The position numbers were made by a program, and so were the translations under genes. DNA of 64,000 bases from Paucisalibacillus globulus (lineage in GTDB: Bacteria > Bacillota > Bacilli > Bacillales > Amphibacillaceae). This document shows positions 1-8,992 of the stretch, piece by piece; the stretch's first letter is position 1; each line of letters begins with the position of its first letter. The notes under the pieces were generated by a model. That model was not told the DNA's origin. It saw only the letters and a program-made list of their open reading frames with translations, and did no database searches. The stretch spans positions 124,001 to 188,000 of the forward strand of contig NZ_LT855388.1 of NCBI RefSeq assembly GCF_900184735.1. Reading direction: 5' to 3'.

Positions 1-489
1 GCTTATAAGATATTTTTAGATTTTATTGCACAACATTCCAATAGTCTACCGGAATTTTCAATTCATTTTCTAAGTGACTTAGTAATCTTGTATAAAAGAT
101 TTCCTCTAAGTAATACCAAATGATAAAAAATATACATTCCGACAAATTACCTCCTAATCGTAGGAAAGTAGGAAAGTTTAGCCCCCTTTCACTGGTACTT
201 TTTACTCTCTACTTTCCCAAGTTTTTACAATTTAATTTATGTTAAGATAAAAAGTGTAAGATAAGTAGATAGAAAATAGTAAATTTGGCGAATTTTTAAC
301 CTTTTTTTAGCTGAGGTGGGTATAAATTAACCAAGTCTACTTTTATGGGGGGAGATAGAATGTAATAGTGAATATCCATGAAGCACTATATTAAATAAAA
401 ATCTATTTATCCATCTAGACAATACTATTATTTAAACATTTTGTATGATTCATACCAAAATTAATTATTAAAATTAGGGGGATTTATTT
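1..489. other. Intergenic leader, no gene seen
   Basis: AT-rich stretch with no supportable ORF on either strand. A 9-bp inverted repeat (GGAAAGTAG at 163-171, CTACTTTCC at 209-217) followed by a short T run could be a weak terminator of a gene lying before the window. The 3' part is the leader of the next gene, with a strong ribosome site AGGGGGA at 476-482. Confidence 0.4.
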
Positions 490-1065
490 ATGAAAAAGTT
501 ATTCATTACAGTAATTATAATAATGTTATGTTTAAGTCTCGGAACTACAGTTTCTGCAAATACTAAAGAGGGATTTAGTAATAGTAATATTAAGGTTATC
601 GAAGAAGGCTTTTCTACATTTATTTATGAATATAATGGAATTGAAATTAGTGGAGATACGAAGTTGTCTGAGGAACAAATTATAAATATGTATAATGCAG
701 CAATGAATGAAAAAGTAGGTATTATGGGAGTGGATCCAGGTAATACACAAGTTATAGTAATACCACCAATGTATAAAACTTATAAAAATACTGGGGCAAA
801 AGCGGCAGCTGAACTACTTTCTGCTTATATCATTAAAAAAGCACCTGAAAAAGCAAAAAAGTCTACATTTGGTGCATGGGTTCTTAATAAATTAACAGGA
901 TGGGCTAAGGTTGAAACTACTTACGTAGGGATGTGGACAACAAGTTCTTATAGTTCTTATGAACAAAAACGTGTATATCATAATACTTTAGTACATTATA
1001 AAAATAGTAATTATACAACTCCTAAATCCATTCAATATTGGGAAGCTACCCATTGGTGGGAATAA
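490..1065 (+). CDS. Secreted protein of unknown function
   Basis: 191 aa, not recognised. The start is supported by AGGGGGA 7 nt upstream. Residues 1-23 form a signal peptide (Lys-Lys, long Ile/Leu/Met core, likely cut after VSA), with no lipobox. The mature part is polar and Lys/Tyr-rich. A Lys-rich stretch near residues 110-130 precedes a C-terminus rich in Trp, Tyr, Ser and Thr that ends in His-Trp-Trp-Glu, which suggests a small beta-rich secreted domain. The gene lies 21 bp before a small membrane protein, and the pair ends at a strong terminator, so they are probably co-transcribed. A toxin/bacteriocin with immunity partner is possible, but nothing in the sequence proves it. Confidence 0.6.
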   Translation: MKKLFITVIIIMLCLSLGTTVSANTKEGFSNSNIKVIEEGFSTFIYEYNGIEISGDTKLSEEQIINMYNAAMNEKVGIMGVDPGNTQVIVIPPMYKTYKNTGAKAAAELLSAYIIKKAPEKAKKSTFGAWVLNKLTGWAKVETTYVGMWTTSSYSSYEQKRVYHNTLVHYKNSNYTTPKSIQYWEATHWWE

Positions 1066-1086
1066 GATAAAGGGGTAATTCCAAAT

Positions 1087-1401
1087 ATGCCTTCCGTAAG
1101 AAATCAGACAATGGAATGGTCTAATAAACGATTCGAGGAGTTTACTATATTTATAGCATTTACGCTTATTTTTAGACTTGTTCCTATATTTGAGGGTTTT
1201 ACAGATAACTTTTTACTACAGGTGATTATTAGTTTAATTATTATATCATTAATACAAATATTATTTACAAAATCGAAACTTTCCATTCGTCTTCGTAATA
1301 TATGTGAACGATTAAAAATTAAAATAGCATATTTATATATTGTATATATTCTATTTTATTTTATTGTATTGCCCATAATCTTTCCATCTATATATGCTTA
1401 A
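1087..1401 (+). CDS. Small membrane protein, three predicted TM segments
   Basis: 104 aa, not recognised. The ribosome site AAGGGGTAA lies about 10 nt before the ATG. Hydrophobic segments near residues 17-36, 41-60 and 78-99 are separated by short basic loops with several Arg and Lys, so the protein is probably integral to the membrane. It follows the secreted protein at 490-1065 after 21 bp and ends shortly before the terminator at 1479, so both likely form a two-gene unit. Size and topology resemble immunity or accessory proteins of secreted peptides, but there is no diagnostic motif. Confidence 0.5.
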   Translation: MPSVRNQTMEWSNKRFEEFTIFIAFTLIFRLVPIFEGFTDNFLLQVIISLIIISLIQILFTKSKLSIRLRNICERLKIKIAYLYIVYILFYFIVLPIIFPSIYA

Positions 1402-1478
1402 TTTTCACCTGTCAAATTTTGATAAACTTTCTGAAGGATTCCAGTATCTCTTAAGGCTGGAACTCAATTACAACTAAA

Positions 1479-1524
1479 CGAAAACCCCCGAATTACTACT
1501 TGATAATTCGGGGGTTTTCGTTTC
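1479..1524 (+). terminator. Strong intrinsic terminator
   Basis: Perfect 17-bp arms CGAAAACCCCCGAATTA (1479-1495) and TAATTCGGGGGTTTTCG (1504-1520) with an 8-nt loop and a T-rich 3' side. It closes the 490-1401 pair. Confidence 0.9.
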
Positions 1525-1618
1525 CTTACTATCTATTAAATTATTCCTTAACATTATATTCAAACTATATTAATGTGAATATACAATTTATTCAGATGTG
1601 TTGAAGGGAGGCCCTTCT

Positions 1619-1902
1619 ATGACTTGACTTATTTAGAAGAACTTGCAGCAATTAGCTACTATGATCCATTTACCCTGGAACCGGTAAGACAGAGACTGCA
1701 AAATATCTCTTCTAAAAACTTATATAAAAGAGGAAGCCTACTATCCAGTTCTATAAAACTAACAAGTGCCCATATATCAAGGGTTAACCAGTTAACTAGG
1801 TTAGCTTTCAATATCAACCTGTTACTTTACTTTTATTTGTTTTTCAAACTTATCTCCATTCTGCCCTTGAGCATTTTTATTACGAAGAAATATGGAATCT
1901 AA
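1619..1902 (+). pseudogene. Decayed ORF of unknown family, start disrupted by a 5-bp duplication
   Basis: A good ribosome site (GAAGGGAGG) precedes ATG at 1619, but that frame stops after two codons. TGACT is repeated there; removing one copy restores an ORF beginning Met-Thr-Tyr-Leu-Glu-Glu. A TTG at 1624 could still start a 92-aa product. About 60 residues look protein-like and polar, whereas the C-terminal third is a hydrophobic run read through the antisense of the convergent lipoprotein gene. It is most likely the remnant of a small gene. No family recognised. Confidence 0.3.
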
Positions 1903-2307
1903 TTTTTCATTTTCTAAGACACTTTCTATTATTACTTCTAGTGTTGCATCTGGTTTTACATTTAACGATCCATTCTTAATTAGCTCTTGTTCTTCAGTCA
2001 GTTCTCCTCCAATATAGTTTGTTAAATAAAATTCAATTTCATTTAACTCTACATCAGTTTCATGTTCAATAATTGTATCTAATTTAATTGAATCATTTGG
2101 TTTTCTTGGTTCGCTAGTTGTATTGGTATATTTTATTTTTAATCGTAGCTGAGCAAATTCCTCTCTTAAGCCTGGATTCTCTGTTAGGTAAGTATCTAGT
2201 ATTTCGTATGTACCATGTTCCCCCTTATATTCAGTAGTATTTTCTGTTTTTCCTGAGCATCCAAATAGTAACAGGAAACTGCAAATTATTAAAGTATATT
2301 TTTTCAT
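1822..2307 (-). CDS. Putative lipoprotein (DUF5067-like)
   Basis: 161 aa. Signal peptide with lipobox LLFGC, so Cys17 is the predicted lipidated residue and the protein would be anchored on the outer face of the membrane. The mature part is acidic and beta-rich (a segment on conserved Tyr-Glu-Ile-Leu, then Leu-Arg-Leu-Lys-Ile-Lys-Tyr-Thr-Asn). This resembles the immunoglobulin-like DUF5067 domain of Firmicute lipoproteins; that match is from memory, not a search. The 3' end overlaps the convergent decayed ORF at 1619-1902. No partner gene is evident. Confidence 0.7.
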   Translation of the reverse strand: MKKYTLIICSFLLLFGCSGKTENTTEYKGEHGTYEILDTYLTENPGLREEFAQLRLKIKYTNTTSEPRKPNDSIKLDTIIEHETDVELNEIEFYLTNYIGGELTEEQELIKNGSLNVKPDATLEVIIESVLENEKLDSIFLRNKNAQGQNGDKFEKQIKVK

Positions 2308-3227
2308 CCTATTCCACTTCTTCCTCTAGTCAATTTTAATAAAAATTTTTCTCTTGGTTTATACTTTTTTGAAAATTTCTTCTGGCCCTTTATATATTAA
2401 TTCATTATAAGAATATACTCAGTAACTCACATTGATAAATAATTCCCCTGAACTTCTTTGGGAATATCATTTTTCCTAAAGAATTTCGGTCAATATTATT
2501 AGACATACCTAACCCTTTCAAAGATTGTGGAATGAATTTGCATTCCAATCTTCAACATATAGAGGGATTTTTCTTATCCAAGATATTGCAATATTGGTAA
2601 TTTCCTTTTGTGCTATTTCTGTTAATGTAACCCTTTTATAATATACGGATTTTTAAATCTATCATTTTAGACAACCAATTAAAATAAGTGTATTAAATAG
2701 TATTCGACAAATAAAAGAAATATCCTTTATAATACTCGCCCATGGATTTTAATATTAGTACTTGGTGCAATCTAAAGCTAAATGAAAAAATGATTTTATA
2801 ATATTATATTTCGCCCCATTGTCGCCCCGAAAGGAATGTATTACTTAAGGATGAATAATATTGTTAAAAAATAAAAAGGACTCACCCCAATAAAAATAAG
2901 GAGTCGAGTCTTTTTTTAAATAAATGGAGCATAGCGGGCTCGAACCGCTGACCTCTACACTGCCAGGGATACATAATTATAGGAACAGAATATTTTCCTG
3001 AAGAAGTTGATTAAATAAGTTTTATTTACATCATGTTTATATTGTTTATGTTTTATTGTATATATATTAATAATTATTGTTTGAATTTATCCCCAAAATT
3101 CGCCCCAATCATCCCCAATATATAGATATGTACACCAAACTATATTCTCACCCAAAAAGGAATTACTATCTTTAAAATCACCATTGGTGATGTCTAGAAG
3201 GACTGGAAAAAAATATAATATAACAAT
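2308..3227. other. Gene-free region at the edge of the tRNA-Ala-bounded segment
   Basis: About 0.9 kb without a supportable gene. It contains the tRNA-Ala 3' fragment (2925-2966), a hairpin with GACTC (2879-2883) and GAGTC (2906-2910) arms plus T run, and two GGGGCG-rich patches (about 2812-2828 and 3090-3124, reading on the minus strand). The second encodes a short tail rich in Trp-Gly before a stop. Such tails occur at the C-terminus of some tyrosine integrases, so this may be the scar of one, but the rest of the gene is gone. Confidence 0.4.
2925..2966 (-). pseudogene. 3' fragment of tRNA-Ala(GGC), candidate attachment site
   Basis: These 42 nt are identical to the 3' part (anticodon loop to discriminator base) of the complete tRNA-Ala gene at 11629-11701. 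The match breaks after the anticodon-loop segment. The sequence ACATAATTATA follows here (about 2971) and also follows the complete tRNA (about 11711). The downstream sides of both copies also show diverged similarity (a CGCCCC motif, GTATTACT, then a GGACTC-type hairpin). A tRNA 3'-end duplication is the usual mark left when an integrative element enters a tRNA gene. Confidence 0.75.
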
Positions 3228-3717
3228 ATGGAAAGGATAATCGGTCCTTTGATAAATCGGAAGGCAATTGATCGGATAATTGAACAAATTGAATCAGCTA
3301 AAAAGCAAGGGGCAGAAGTTGTGCTGGAAGGAAAAGTTGAAGGGAACGTCATGCATCCTTATATCCTAATTGGTTCGAATATTGTGGTGACTGCTCAAAG
3401 CGAAATGTTTGGCCCGGTTGCAACCATCATTTCTGCTGAGAGTGAGGAAGAAGCAATTCGTATTAAATGATACCCCATTTGGCCTAAGTGTGGCGGTTCA
3501 CGCAGGTTCCCGAGAAAGAGGTGTTGAAGTGGCCAAACAGATAACTTCCGGTATGGATCATGTGAATGACCAAAGCGTTAACGATGAGCCATTGATTGCG
3601 TTCGGAGGTGAGAAAGCATCTGGATAAGGCTGATTCGTAGGAAAATGGTCACTTGAAGTGTTTACTACCGACCAATGGATTTCTGTGCAAACCGAAGAAA
3701 GAGAAAGCTTCTCATAC
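3228..3717 (+). pseudogene. Aldehyde dehydrogenase C-terminal remnant
   Basis: Only the last third of an NAD(P)-dependent aldehyde dehydrogenase is present. Frame 1 (3228-3470) has the family segment with GPLIN, then EMFGPVA. After a frameshift near 3464 the sequence continues in another frame with NDTPFGLS, INDQSVNDEP-like and FGG-EKASG motifs. Two in-frame stops (3625-3627 TAA and TGA six bases later) interrupt the family's usual tail FTTDQWISVQ. The N-terminal NAD domain and catalytic Cys are absent. It is clearly non-functional and resembles benzaldehyde/vanillin dehydrogenases of bacilli. Confidence 0.9.
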
Positions 3718-3922
3718 AGATTATCTGGAATAAAAATAAACATAAAGGAAAGACAGAACAGACACAAAAGGGATTATAAAATAATGGAGGTAAAGGAACT
3801 GATTCAACCGATCCCCTTCTTATTTAATCCCCACCTAAAAACAGGTTTGGAGGCGTTGATGTTCAAGTATTTTGTCCCACTGATGTCCTTGCATTCTCTT
3901 TGAAAACTTCCATCTTCTAATT

Positions 3923-3951
3923 GCATAATTGTATTCAAATTCCACATACTA
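3923..3951 (+). promoter_or_regulatory. Candidate sigma-G promoter of the ger operon
   Basis: GCATA (3923-3927), 17-nt spacer, CATACTA (3945-3951), followed by the gerA-type ATG at 3987. This fits the forespore sigma-G consensus (GNATR, 17-18 nt, CATNNTA), the form expected for ger operons in Bacillus. Confidence 0.6.
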
Positions 3952-3986
3952 CTAATAAGAAGTGGCGGTAAAAAGGGTGTGCAGGG

Positions 3987-5477
3987 ATGAGATTTAAAAG
4001 AAATAAATCCAAAAAGTCTTTGATAAATCAGGCAAATCTCTCCATAGAGAATATCAAAAGTCAATTAAATCATACCAGCGATTTAAAAGACCGTGAAATA
4101 CATAGCAATAATCAAATCTATATTATCCTTTACATCAATTCATTAGTTGATCAGGAAAAGCTTGAATCAAAAATAATTAAACCGCTTATAAAAATGGAAA
4201 ACAACAATATTTTAAATGAACTATATAGCCAGGAAATCAGCACTGCCAAAAGTGATAAAAAAGCCATCAGCGGATTATTAGACGGTTATTGTTTGTTAAT
4301 AAAAAAAGGCAGGAATAATGAAGGATTCCTGTTGAAAACGAACGCATCAACCGATAGAGATGTTTCAGAGCCTATCGTAGAAAAAACAATTCTTGGGGCA
4401 AAAGTAGGTTTTGTTGAAAGTTTAGACAAAAACATTTTTTTACTCCGTACTCTAACAAAATCACCCGATTTCACGGTTAAAAAATATACATTGGGTTCCT
4501 CAACAACAACGAATGTATCACTAGTCTATTTGGATCATGTGACAGATCCGGAAATCATCAAAAAGGTTGAACAACGTATAAAAAGTATTACGCTTGATTC
4601 CATCCGATCAGAAGGAAATATTCAGGATTGTATAGAAGATCATACAGTTACTCCATTTCCCCAGCTTTTACTTACAGAACGGCCAGATCGAGCTTCAGCA
4701 AATTTAAAGGACGGAAGGGTTGCTTTAATTATAGATGGAAGTCCTACTGTAATTATATTGCCAGCAACATTTATGACTTTCTTTCAAACACCAGATGACT
4801 ATATTACCCGTTGGTGGTTAGGTTCATTTTTTAGATTTATACGTCTAATCAGCTATATCATTGCACTTATTCTACCGGCATTATATATTGCTTTCGTTTC
4901 ATTCCATTATGAAGCAATTCCTTTGGAGCTTGTTTATTCGCTGCAGTCTTCGTTGAGCTACGTACCATTTCGGCCATTTATGGAGTTAATGATTATGCAG
5001 TTTTCCTTAGAGTTGCTTAGAGAAGCGTCCATTCGACTGCCACCTTCCGTCGCCCAGACTTTTGGGATCGTCGGAGGGCTAGTTGTAGGAACAGCAATGG
5101 TTGAGGCAGGAATTGTCTCCTATGGTGGTCTTATAGTTGTTGCATTAACATCAGTCTCATCATTTGTTCAGCCAAATCTAGAAATGAGCAGCTCGATTCG
5201 TATAATAGGATTTCCTTTAATGCTATTGGCAGCTATATTTGGCTTTTTAGGAATTGTCATTGGAGTGTTATTTGTGTTCATTCACTTGTCACGCCTTACT
5301 TCATTCGGTCTTCCATATTTTTCACCTTTTGTTCCATTAAACATGGAGGAGTTTAAAGATACTATCATTCGTGTTCCTTCTTGGATGATGTATAAAAATT
5401 CCGAAAATTCTCCTCATTATAAGCAAGAAAAACGATCAAGGAAGTGGAAACTAGATGAGAGTGAAGAGCCGTATTAG
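3987..5477 (+). CDS. GerA-family germinant receptor subunit A
   Basis: 496 aa, the usual length for GerAA/GerKA-type proteins. An N-terminal soluble region (about 1-240) includes the conserved stretch around LTERPDRASANLKDGRVALI, followed by several membrane segments between about 280 and 440 and a short basic cytoplasmic tail. The family sits in the spore inner membrane and, with subunits B and C, senses nutrients to trigger germination. It is the first gene of a compact A-B-C operon, overlapping the next gene by 23 bp. A candidate sigma-G promoter lies just upstream. The germinant cannot be predicted. Confidence 0.95.
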   Translation: MRFKRNKSKKSLINQANLSIENIKSQLNHTSDLKDREIHSNNQIYIILYINSLVDQEKLESKIIKPLIKMENNNILNELYSQEISTAKSDKKAISGLLDGYCLLIKKGRNNEGFLLKTNASTDRDVSEPIVEKTILGAKVGFVESLDKNIFLLRTLTKSPDFTVKKYTLGSSTTTNVSLVYLDHVTDPEIIKKVEQRIKSITLDSIRSEGNIQDCIEDHTVTPFPQLLLTERPDRASANLKDGRVALIIDGSPTVIILPATFMTFFQTPDDYITRWWLGSFFRFIRLISYIIALILPALYIAFVSFHYEAIPLELVYSLQSSLSYVPFRPFMELMIMQFSLELLREASIRLPPSVAQTFGIVGGLVVGTAMVEAGIVSYGGLIVVALTSVSSFVQPNLEMSSSIRIIGFPLMLLAAIFGFLGIVIGVLFVFIHLSRLTSFGLPYFSPFVPLNMEEFKDTIIRVPSWMMYKNSENSPHYKQEKRSRKWKLDESEEPY

Positions 5478-6558
5478 TTCTGTAAATTTATTTTTTCTGC
5501 TGGTGCAAACGATGATTGGTGTAGGCTTGTTATCATTACCTCATCAAACACATGAATCAGCAGGCAGTGACGGATGGATTTCCATTTTAATTTCTGGATT
5601 TTTTATTCAACTAATTGTACTGCTTATTTGGTTACTTTGCAGGAATTTCCCCAATCTTACCTTATTTGATTTTTCTAAAGTAATTTTGGGAGAAACTTCT
5701 GGAACTGTATTAAATTTTTTATATATTATTTACCTGCTCACAATGATTAGTTATATCTTCGTTATATATGCGGATACCTTGAAACGATGGATACTCCCTG
5801 AAACTCCAGTATGGATATTATTTTTGATAGAATTCATACTACTTATTTATGGAAGTATTTGTAATGTAAAAAATTTGGTATCTTTATTTTCTTTACTATT
5901 CATATTCATCCTGTTTCTATTCTTCATTACGTTTTTGGTTTATGGTGATCCATACATAGATATTCGCTATCTCTTCCCTATTGGTTCCAGTGGTGGATGG
6001 AATATTCTTAAAGGTACAAATGATTCAATGATATCCTTCATAGGGTTTGAAACATTACTTATTTATTTTGCTTTTATAAAGCAGTCTAAAACTATTTCAG
6101 CACTCAAAGGAGTTTTTTTAGCAGTATTATTTGTAACCATTTTTTTAACGTATATTGTGATTCTAAGTACCGTAATGCTTAGTCCTGAAGAAATAAAAAT
6201 TACGCCGGAACCGGTTCTATATATACTAAGTGCAATGGAAATAAGAATTTTAAGCCGATTAGATTTAATATTTCTTTCTTTCTGGGGTCTGATAATATTT
6301 ACTACTATTATCAGCTACTCCTTTTCAGCAAGTATGGGAATAAGTAAATTAATCCATATCAAACATAAATTTGCTGTGATACTATCTGGAACATTCGTCC
6401 TTATCGTTTCGATAATATTTTATTATATGGAGATTACCTTACTTGAAAAATGGCTAAAGCATTTAAGTTTAATTTTCGGCATTATTATCCCTATCCTACT
6501 GCTTTTAATAACAATTATTTTTAAAAGAGGGGCGGCATCGACCTATGAGAAAAATTGA
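5455..6558 (+). CDS. GerB-family germinant receptor permease subunit
   Basis: 367 aa with about ten hydrophobic segments. It matches the GerAB/spore-germination endospore permease family of the APC superfamily: the N-terminal segment has the conserved Gln-Thr-Met-Ile-Gly-Val-Gly pattern, followed by LLSLP. The family binds the small-molecule germinant in the inner spore membrane. The start lies inside the 3' end of subunit A and the stop overlaps subunit C by 14 bp, indicating translational coupling. No frame damage seen. Confidence 0.95.
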   Translation: MRVKSRISSVNLFFLLVQTMIGVGLLSLPHQTHESAGSDGWISILISGFFIQLIVLLIWLLCRNFPNLTLFDFSKVILGETSGTVLNFLYIIYLLTMISYIFVIYADTLKRWILPETPVWILFLIEFILLIYGSICNVKNLVSLFSLLFIFILFLFFITFLVYGDPYIDIRYLFPIGSSGGWNILKGTNDSMISFIGFETLLIYFAFIKQSKTISALKGVFLAVLFVTIFLTYIVILSTVMLSPEEIKITPEPVLYILSAMEIRILSRLDLIFLSFWGLIIFTTIISYSFSASMGISKLIHIKHKFAVILSGTFVLIVSIIFYYMEITLLEKWLKHLSLIFGIIIPILLLLITIIFKRGAASTYEKN

Positions 6559-7657
6559 GCTCTTTTTAATCTTCTTTATTCTTCCATTACTAGCTGGGTG
6601 CTGGGATGAAAGACTTCTAAAGAATTCCCGTACTGTGTATTTATCAGGTTTTGACTTGGTTGAGAATGGGGATTATCAAACAACTTCAATTATTAGAGAT
6701 ATGAATATTAGTGAGTCAAGCAGGGGGGAAATATCCATATCGAATCAACTGGTAACTGGAAAAGGAGGTTCGATAAAAGAGGCAAGCATGACAATTGATC
6801 AAAGCGTACCTGGTAATTACGATCCAGCAAAAGGAAGAACTTTAATCTTAGGAATCGACGTCGCCAAAGGCGATATCTACAATGTGCTGGATTCTCTTTA
6901 CCGGGATCCAAGGGTGGATTTAAACGCCAAAATTGCTATGACAGATAACAGTGCAAATGAGCTAATTACCCATTTATCCGAAAATGAAGTTGAAAAAGGG
7001 GAATATCTGTACGAATTGATTCACAGCAGTGAAACACATTCGGAGATCCAGGATATTACACTAAAATCGATTCGCACCTATTTGTTTGATGAAGGAAAAG
7101 ATTTCATGCTCCCTTATCTGAGCAAGGACGAGGAAGATAATGAAGTTAAAATAAAAGGGACTGCTCTTTTTAATGACAATAGCTTTACCGGACAGTTTCT
7201 TTCCCCTGATGAAAGTACTTTGCTATTATTATTTATGGAAACACAATCCCCAAAGGCGCTTTTAACAGAACAGTTAGATGAAAAAGCTGGCGGATCCGTA
7301 AGCTATAATGTAAAAAGCGTATCAAGAAAACTTAAGCTGGAAAAAGAAGAAAAGGTACATGCTAATATTATGCTGCAATTGGACGTAGAGATTGTTGATT
7401 ATCCTCCAGACCATTTAGATAAGCAGGAAACGATTATTTTTTTGGAAAATAGATTATCAAAGATTCTCACTGAAAAAGCGGATGGTCTGTTCAAAAAACT
7501 TGCAGCGAATCAAAGTGACGTACTTGGATTAGGCAGAGAGCTCATTGCCTTTCATCCATCTATATGGAAAGAAATAATGGGAGTAAATTATTATGAGCAT
7601 ATCCTTATTAATCCAGAGGTAAAGGTCAATGTTAGAAGTAGTGGAATCATTTTGTGA
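6545..7657 (+). CDS. Ger(x)C-family germinant receptor lipoprotein
   Basis: 370 aa. The lipobox LLAGC places the lipidated Cys at residue 19, followed by Trp-Asp-Glu, the usual start of mature GerC proteins. The remainder matches the GerAC/GerKC family: three alpha/beta domains, a Lys-Gly-Thr-Ala-Leu-Phe segment near residue 205 and a C-terminal region with LGLGRELIAFHPSIWKE. The lipoprotein is the third, peripheral subunit of the germinant receptor at the outer face of the inner spore membrane. Last gene of the operon; no clear terminator follows. Confidence 0.95.
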   Translation: MRKIELFLIFFILPLLAGCWDERLLKNSRTVYLSGFDLVENGDYQTTSIIRDMNISESSRGEISISNQLVTGKGGSIKEASMTIDQSVPGNYDPAKGRTLILGIDVAKGDIYNVLDSLYRDPRVDLNAKIAMTDNSANELITHLSENEVEKGEYLYELIHSSETHSEIQDITLKSIRTYLFDEGKDFMLPYLSKDEEDNEVKIKGTALFNDNSFTGQFLSPDESTLLLLFMETQSPKALLTEQLDEKAGGSVSYNVKSVSRKLKLEKEEKVHANIMLQLDVEIVDYPPDHLDKQETIIFLENRLSKILTEKADGLFKKLAANQSDVLGLGRELIAFHPSIWKEIMGVNYYEHILINPEVKVNVRSSGIIL

Positions 7658-8280
7658 TTGGGGTAGTCTCCCAAATGATAGGCTGGTTGAATTGTTTCCA
7701 TTCCATCAAAGATATGATTTGTACAAGATGTTAGTGGATATCTTGAGAAATATCTAGTTGAACATATTATACGAAAGGAAGAAGAAATGTCTTATCCTTT
7801 TTACTATTTTTTTTGATTAAGAACATCCATCTTAAGAAAAATCGTTTTTATTCTTGAAGAGAAGACATTGAATATCGGACCAATGGTTCAATCGTAATTT
7901 GGATGTTCCTTCCTAAAGGAAAATCAGGATGTGTACTTTCTTGTATGCTAAACAACTCTTTTTCCTGTACAACATTCACTGTCTTATATACGTAGAACAG
8001 ATTGATACTAGATAATTCCTTTCCGAGTTTAGCACCTGCAATATCTGGATTCACTTCTATCCCGTAGAAATCGAATCTTATTCATAAGAATAAGGCGATG
8101 TCGCTTGGAGCACCTTGTTTAGCTCCCCGATTGAGGAAGACTAAAGAGTAACAGACACCTTTTCGGATAAATTCTTAAAACGGATTCTCTAGTTCATCTT
8201 AATTAATAAACGGTAAATTTTATTTTTAAATCAACATAATATTCACCAAGAAAATTGATATGCTCTTATCCTAACAAATT
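7658..8280. other. Intergenic region with an Rrf2 remnant
   Basis: About 620 bp between the ger operon and the DUF421 gene. The only recognisable coding trace is the minus-strand Rrf2 fragment listed separately. The remainder shows no ORF, promoter or terminator that I can support. Confidence 0.4.
7848..8081 (-). pseudogene. Rrf2-family regulator, C-terminal fragment
   Basis: About 77 codons matching the C-terminal half of YwnA-like Rrf2 regulators: a Ser-Ile-Asn-Leu-Phe-Tyr-Val-Tyr-Lys-Thr-Val segment, then LFSIQES, then HPDFPLGRNIQ where the family has NPxCPVGxNIQ. The Cys usual at the CPVG position is replaced by Phe. A stop codon directly precedes the fragment and no winged-helix N-terminus is found upstream, so the gene is truncated and presumably dead. 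Confidence 0.6.
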
Positions 8281-8979
8281 TTATTTAGGGCTTATATGTA
8301 TGCCTTCACTCTTTCGCCAATCTGCGTAGAGTATACGCTTTACATTATCATATCCATTGGTAGTTAATTGGTTATCTAACCACTGTTGATCAAATCCGAG
8401 TTCATGTAAATTACCCCATAAAATTTCCCCATCTATAATTAACGATGTTGGGAGTTCTACTGAACTTTCTGGAAGATTGAGATCTTGCTTGTCTGGTTTT
8501 TGATACTTGGATTTTAATAATAAACTTAATTGCCCATTAGCTTCCAAAATACCGTATTTGACTTCGCGAACTGAAAAGACATTATTTAGTCGGAGTATAC
8601 TCAATACTTGATTTACATCCAATTTGTTCTTTGCAAGTAACTTTCTGTCCATAACACCATCTCGAATGATTATGTTAGGATTGCCTAATAGGAGAGAACG
8701 TGTCGATTTATTTTTTAAAGTCATAAACTCTATTCCCAACATAAGAAACGTCCACAATCCGACGGCATATAAAAAATGTAAAATCCCTACCTTATCTTCA
8801 TAAATGGTATTTCCTAACAAATCTCCAAGTACTAACACAAAAACTAAGTGAAACGGGGTTAACTGATAGATGGATGTTCTGCCTGTTATGATAATTATAA
8901 AAAATAAAGTGGCAAAACCAACGATGACTTTGATCGTCAGTAAACCAATATTAACTTCTTCCAAAGTTTTTTCCTCCAA
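8281..8979 (-). CDS. DUF421-family membrane protein (YetF-like)
   Basis: 232 aa. Three N-terminal membrane segments (about 13-35, 40-60, 66-86) precede a cytoplasmic domain with the family landmarks GNPNIIIRDG, then VLSILRLNNVFSVREVKYGI. This is the arrangement of the YetF/YrbG/YkjA/YdfR group in Bacillus. YetF-like proteins have been linked to sporulation and membrane maintenance, but the molecular role is unclear. It starts 13 bp after the broken CBO0543-type gene on the same strand, so both were likely one transcript. Confidence 0.9.
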   Translation of the reverse strand: MEEKTLEEVNIGLLTIKVIVGFATLFFIIIITGRTSIYQLTPFHLVFVLVLGDLLGNTIYEDKVGILHFLYAVGLWTFLMLGIEFMTLKNKSTRSLLLGNPNIIIRDGVMDRKLLAKNKLDVNQVLSILRLNNVFSVREVKYGILEANGQLSLLLKSKYQKPDKQDLNLPESSVELPTSLIIDGEILWGNLHELGFDQQWLDNQLTTNGYDNVKRILYADWRKSEGIHISPK

Positions 8980-8992
8980 TTTTAAATTTTAC

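Noticed and set aside
3087-3287. 66-aa minus-strand ORF as an intact integrase
   Set aside because: Only the last few residues resemble an integrase tail. The rest has no catalytic residues, so at most it is a scar.
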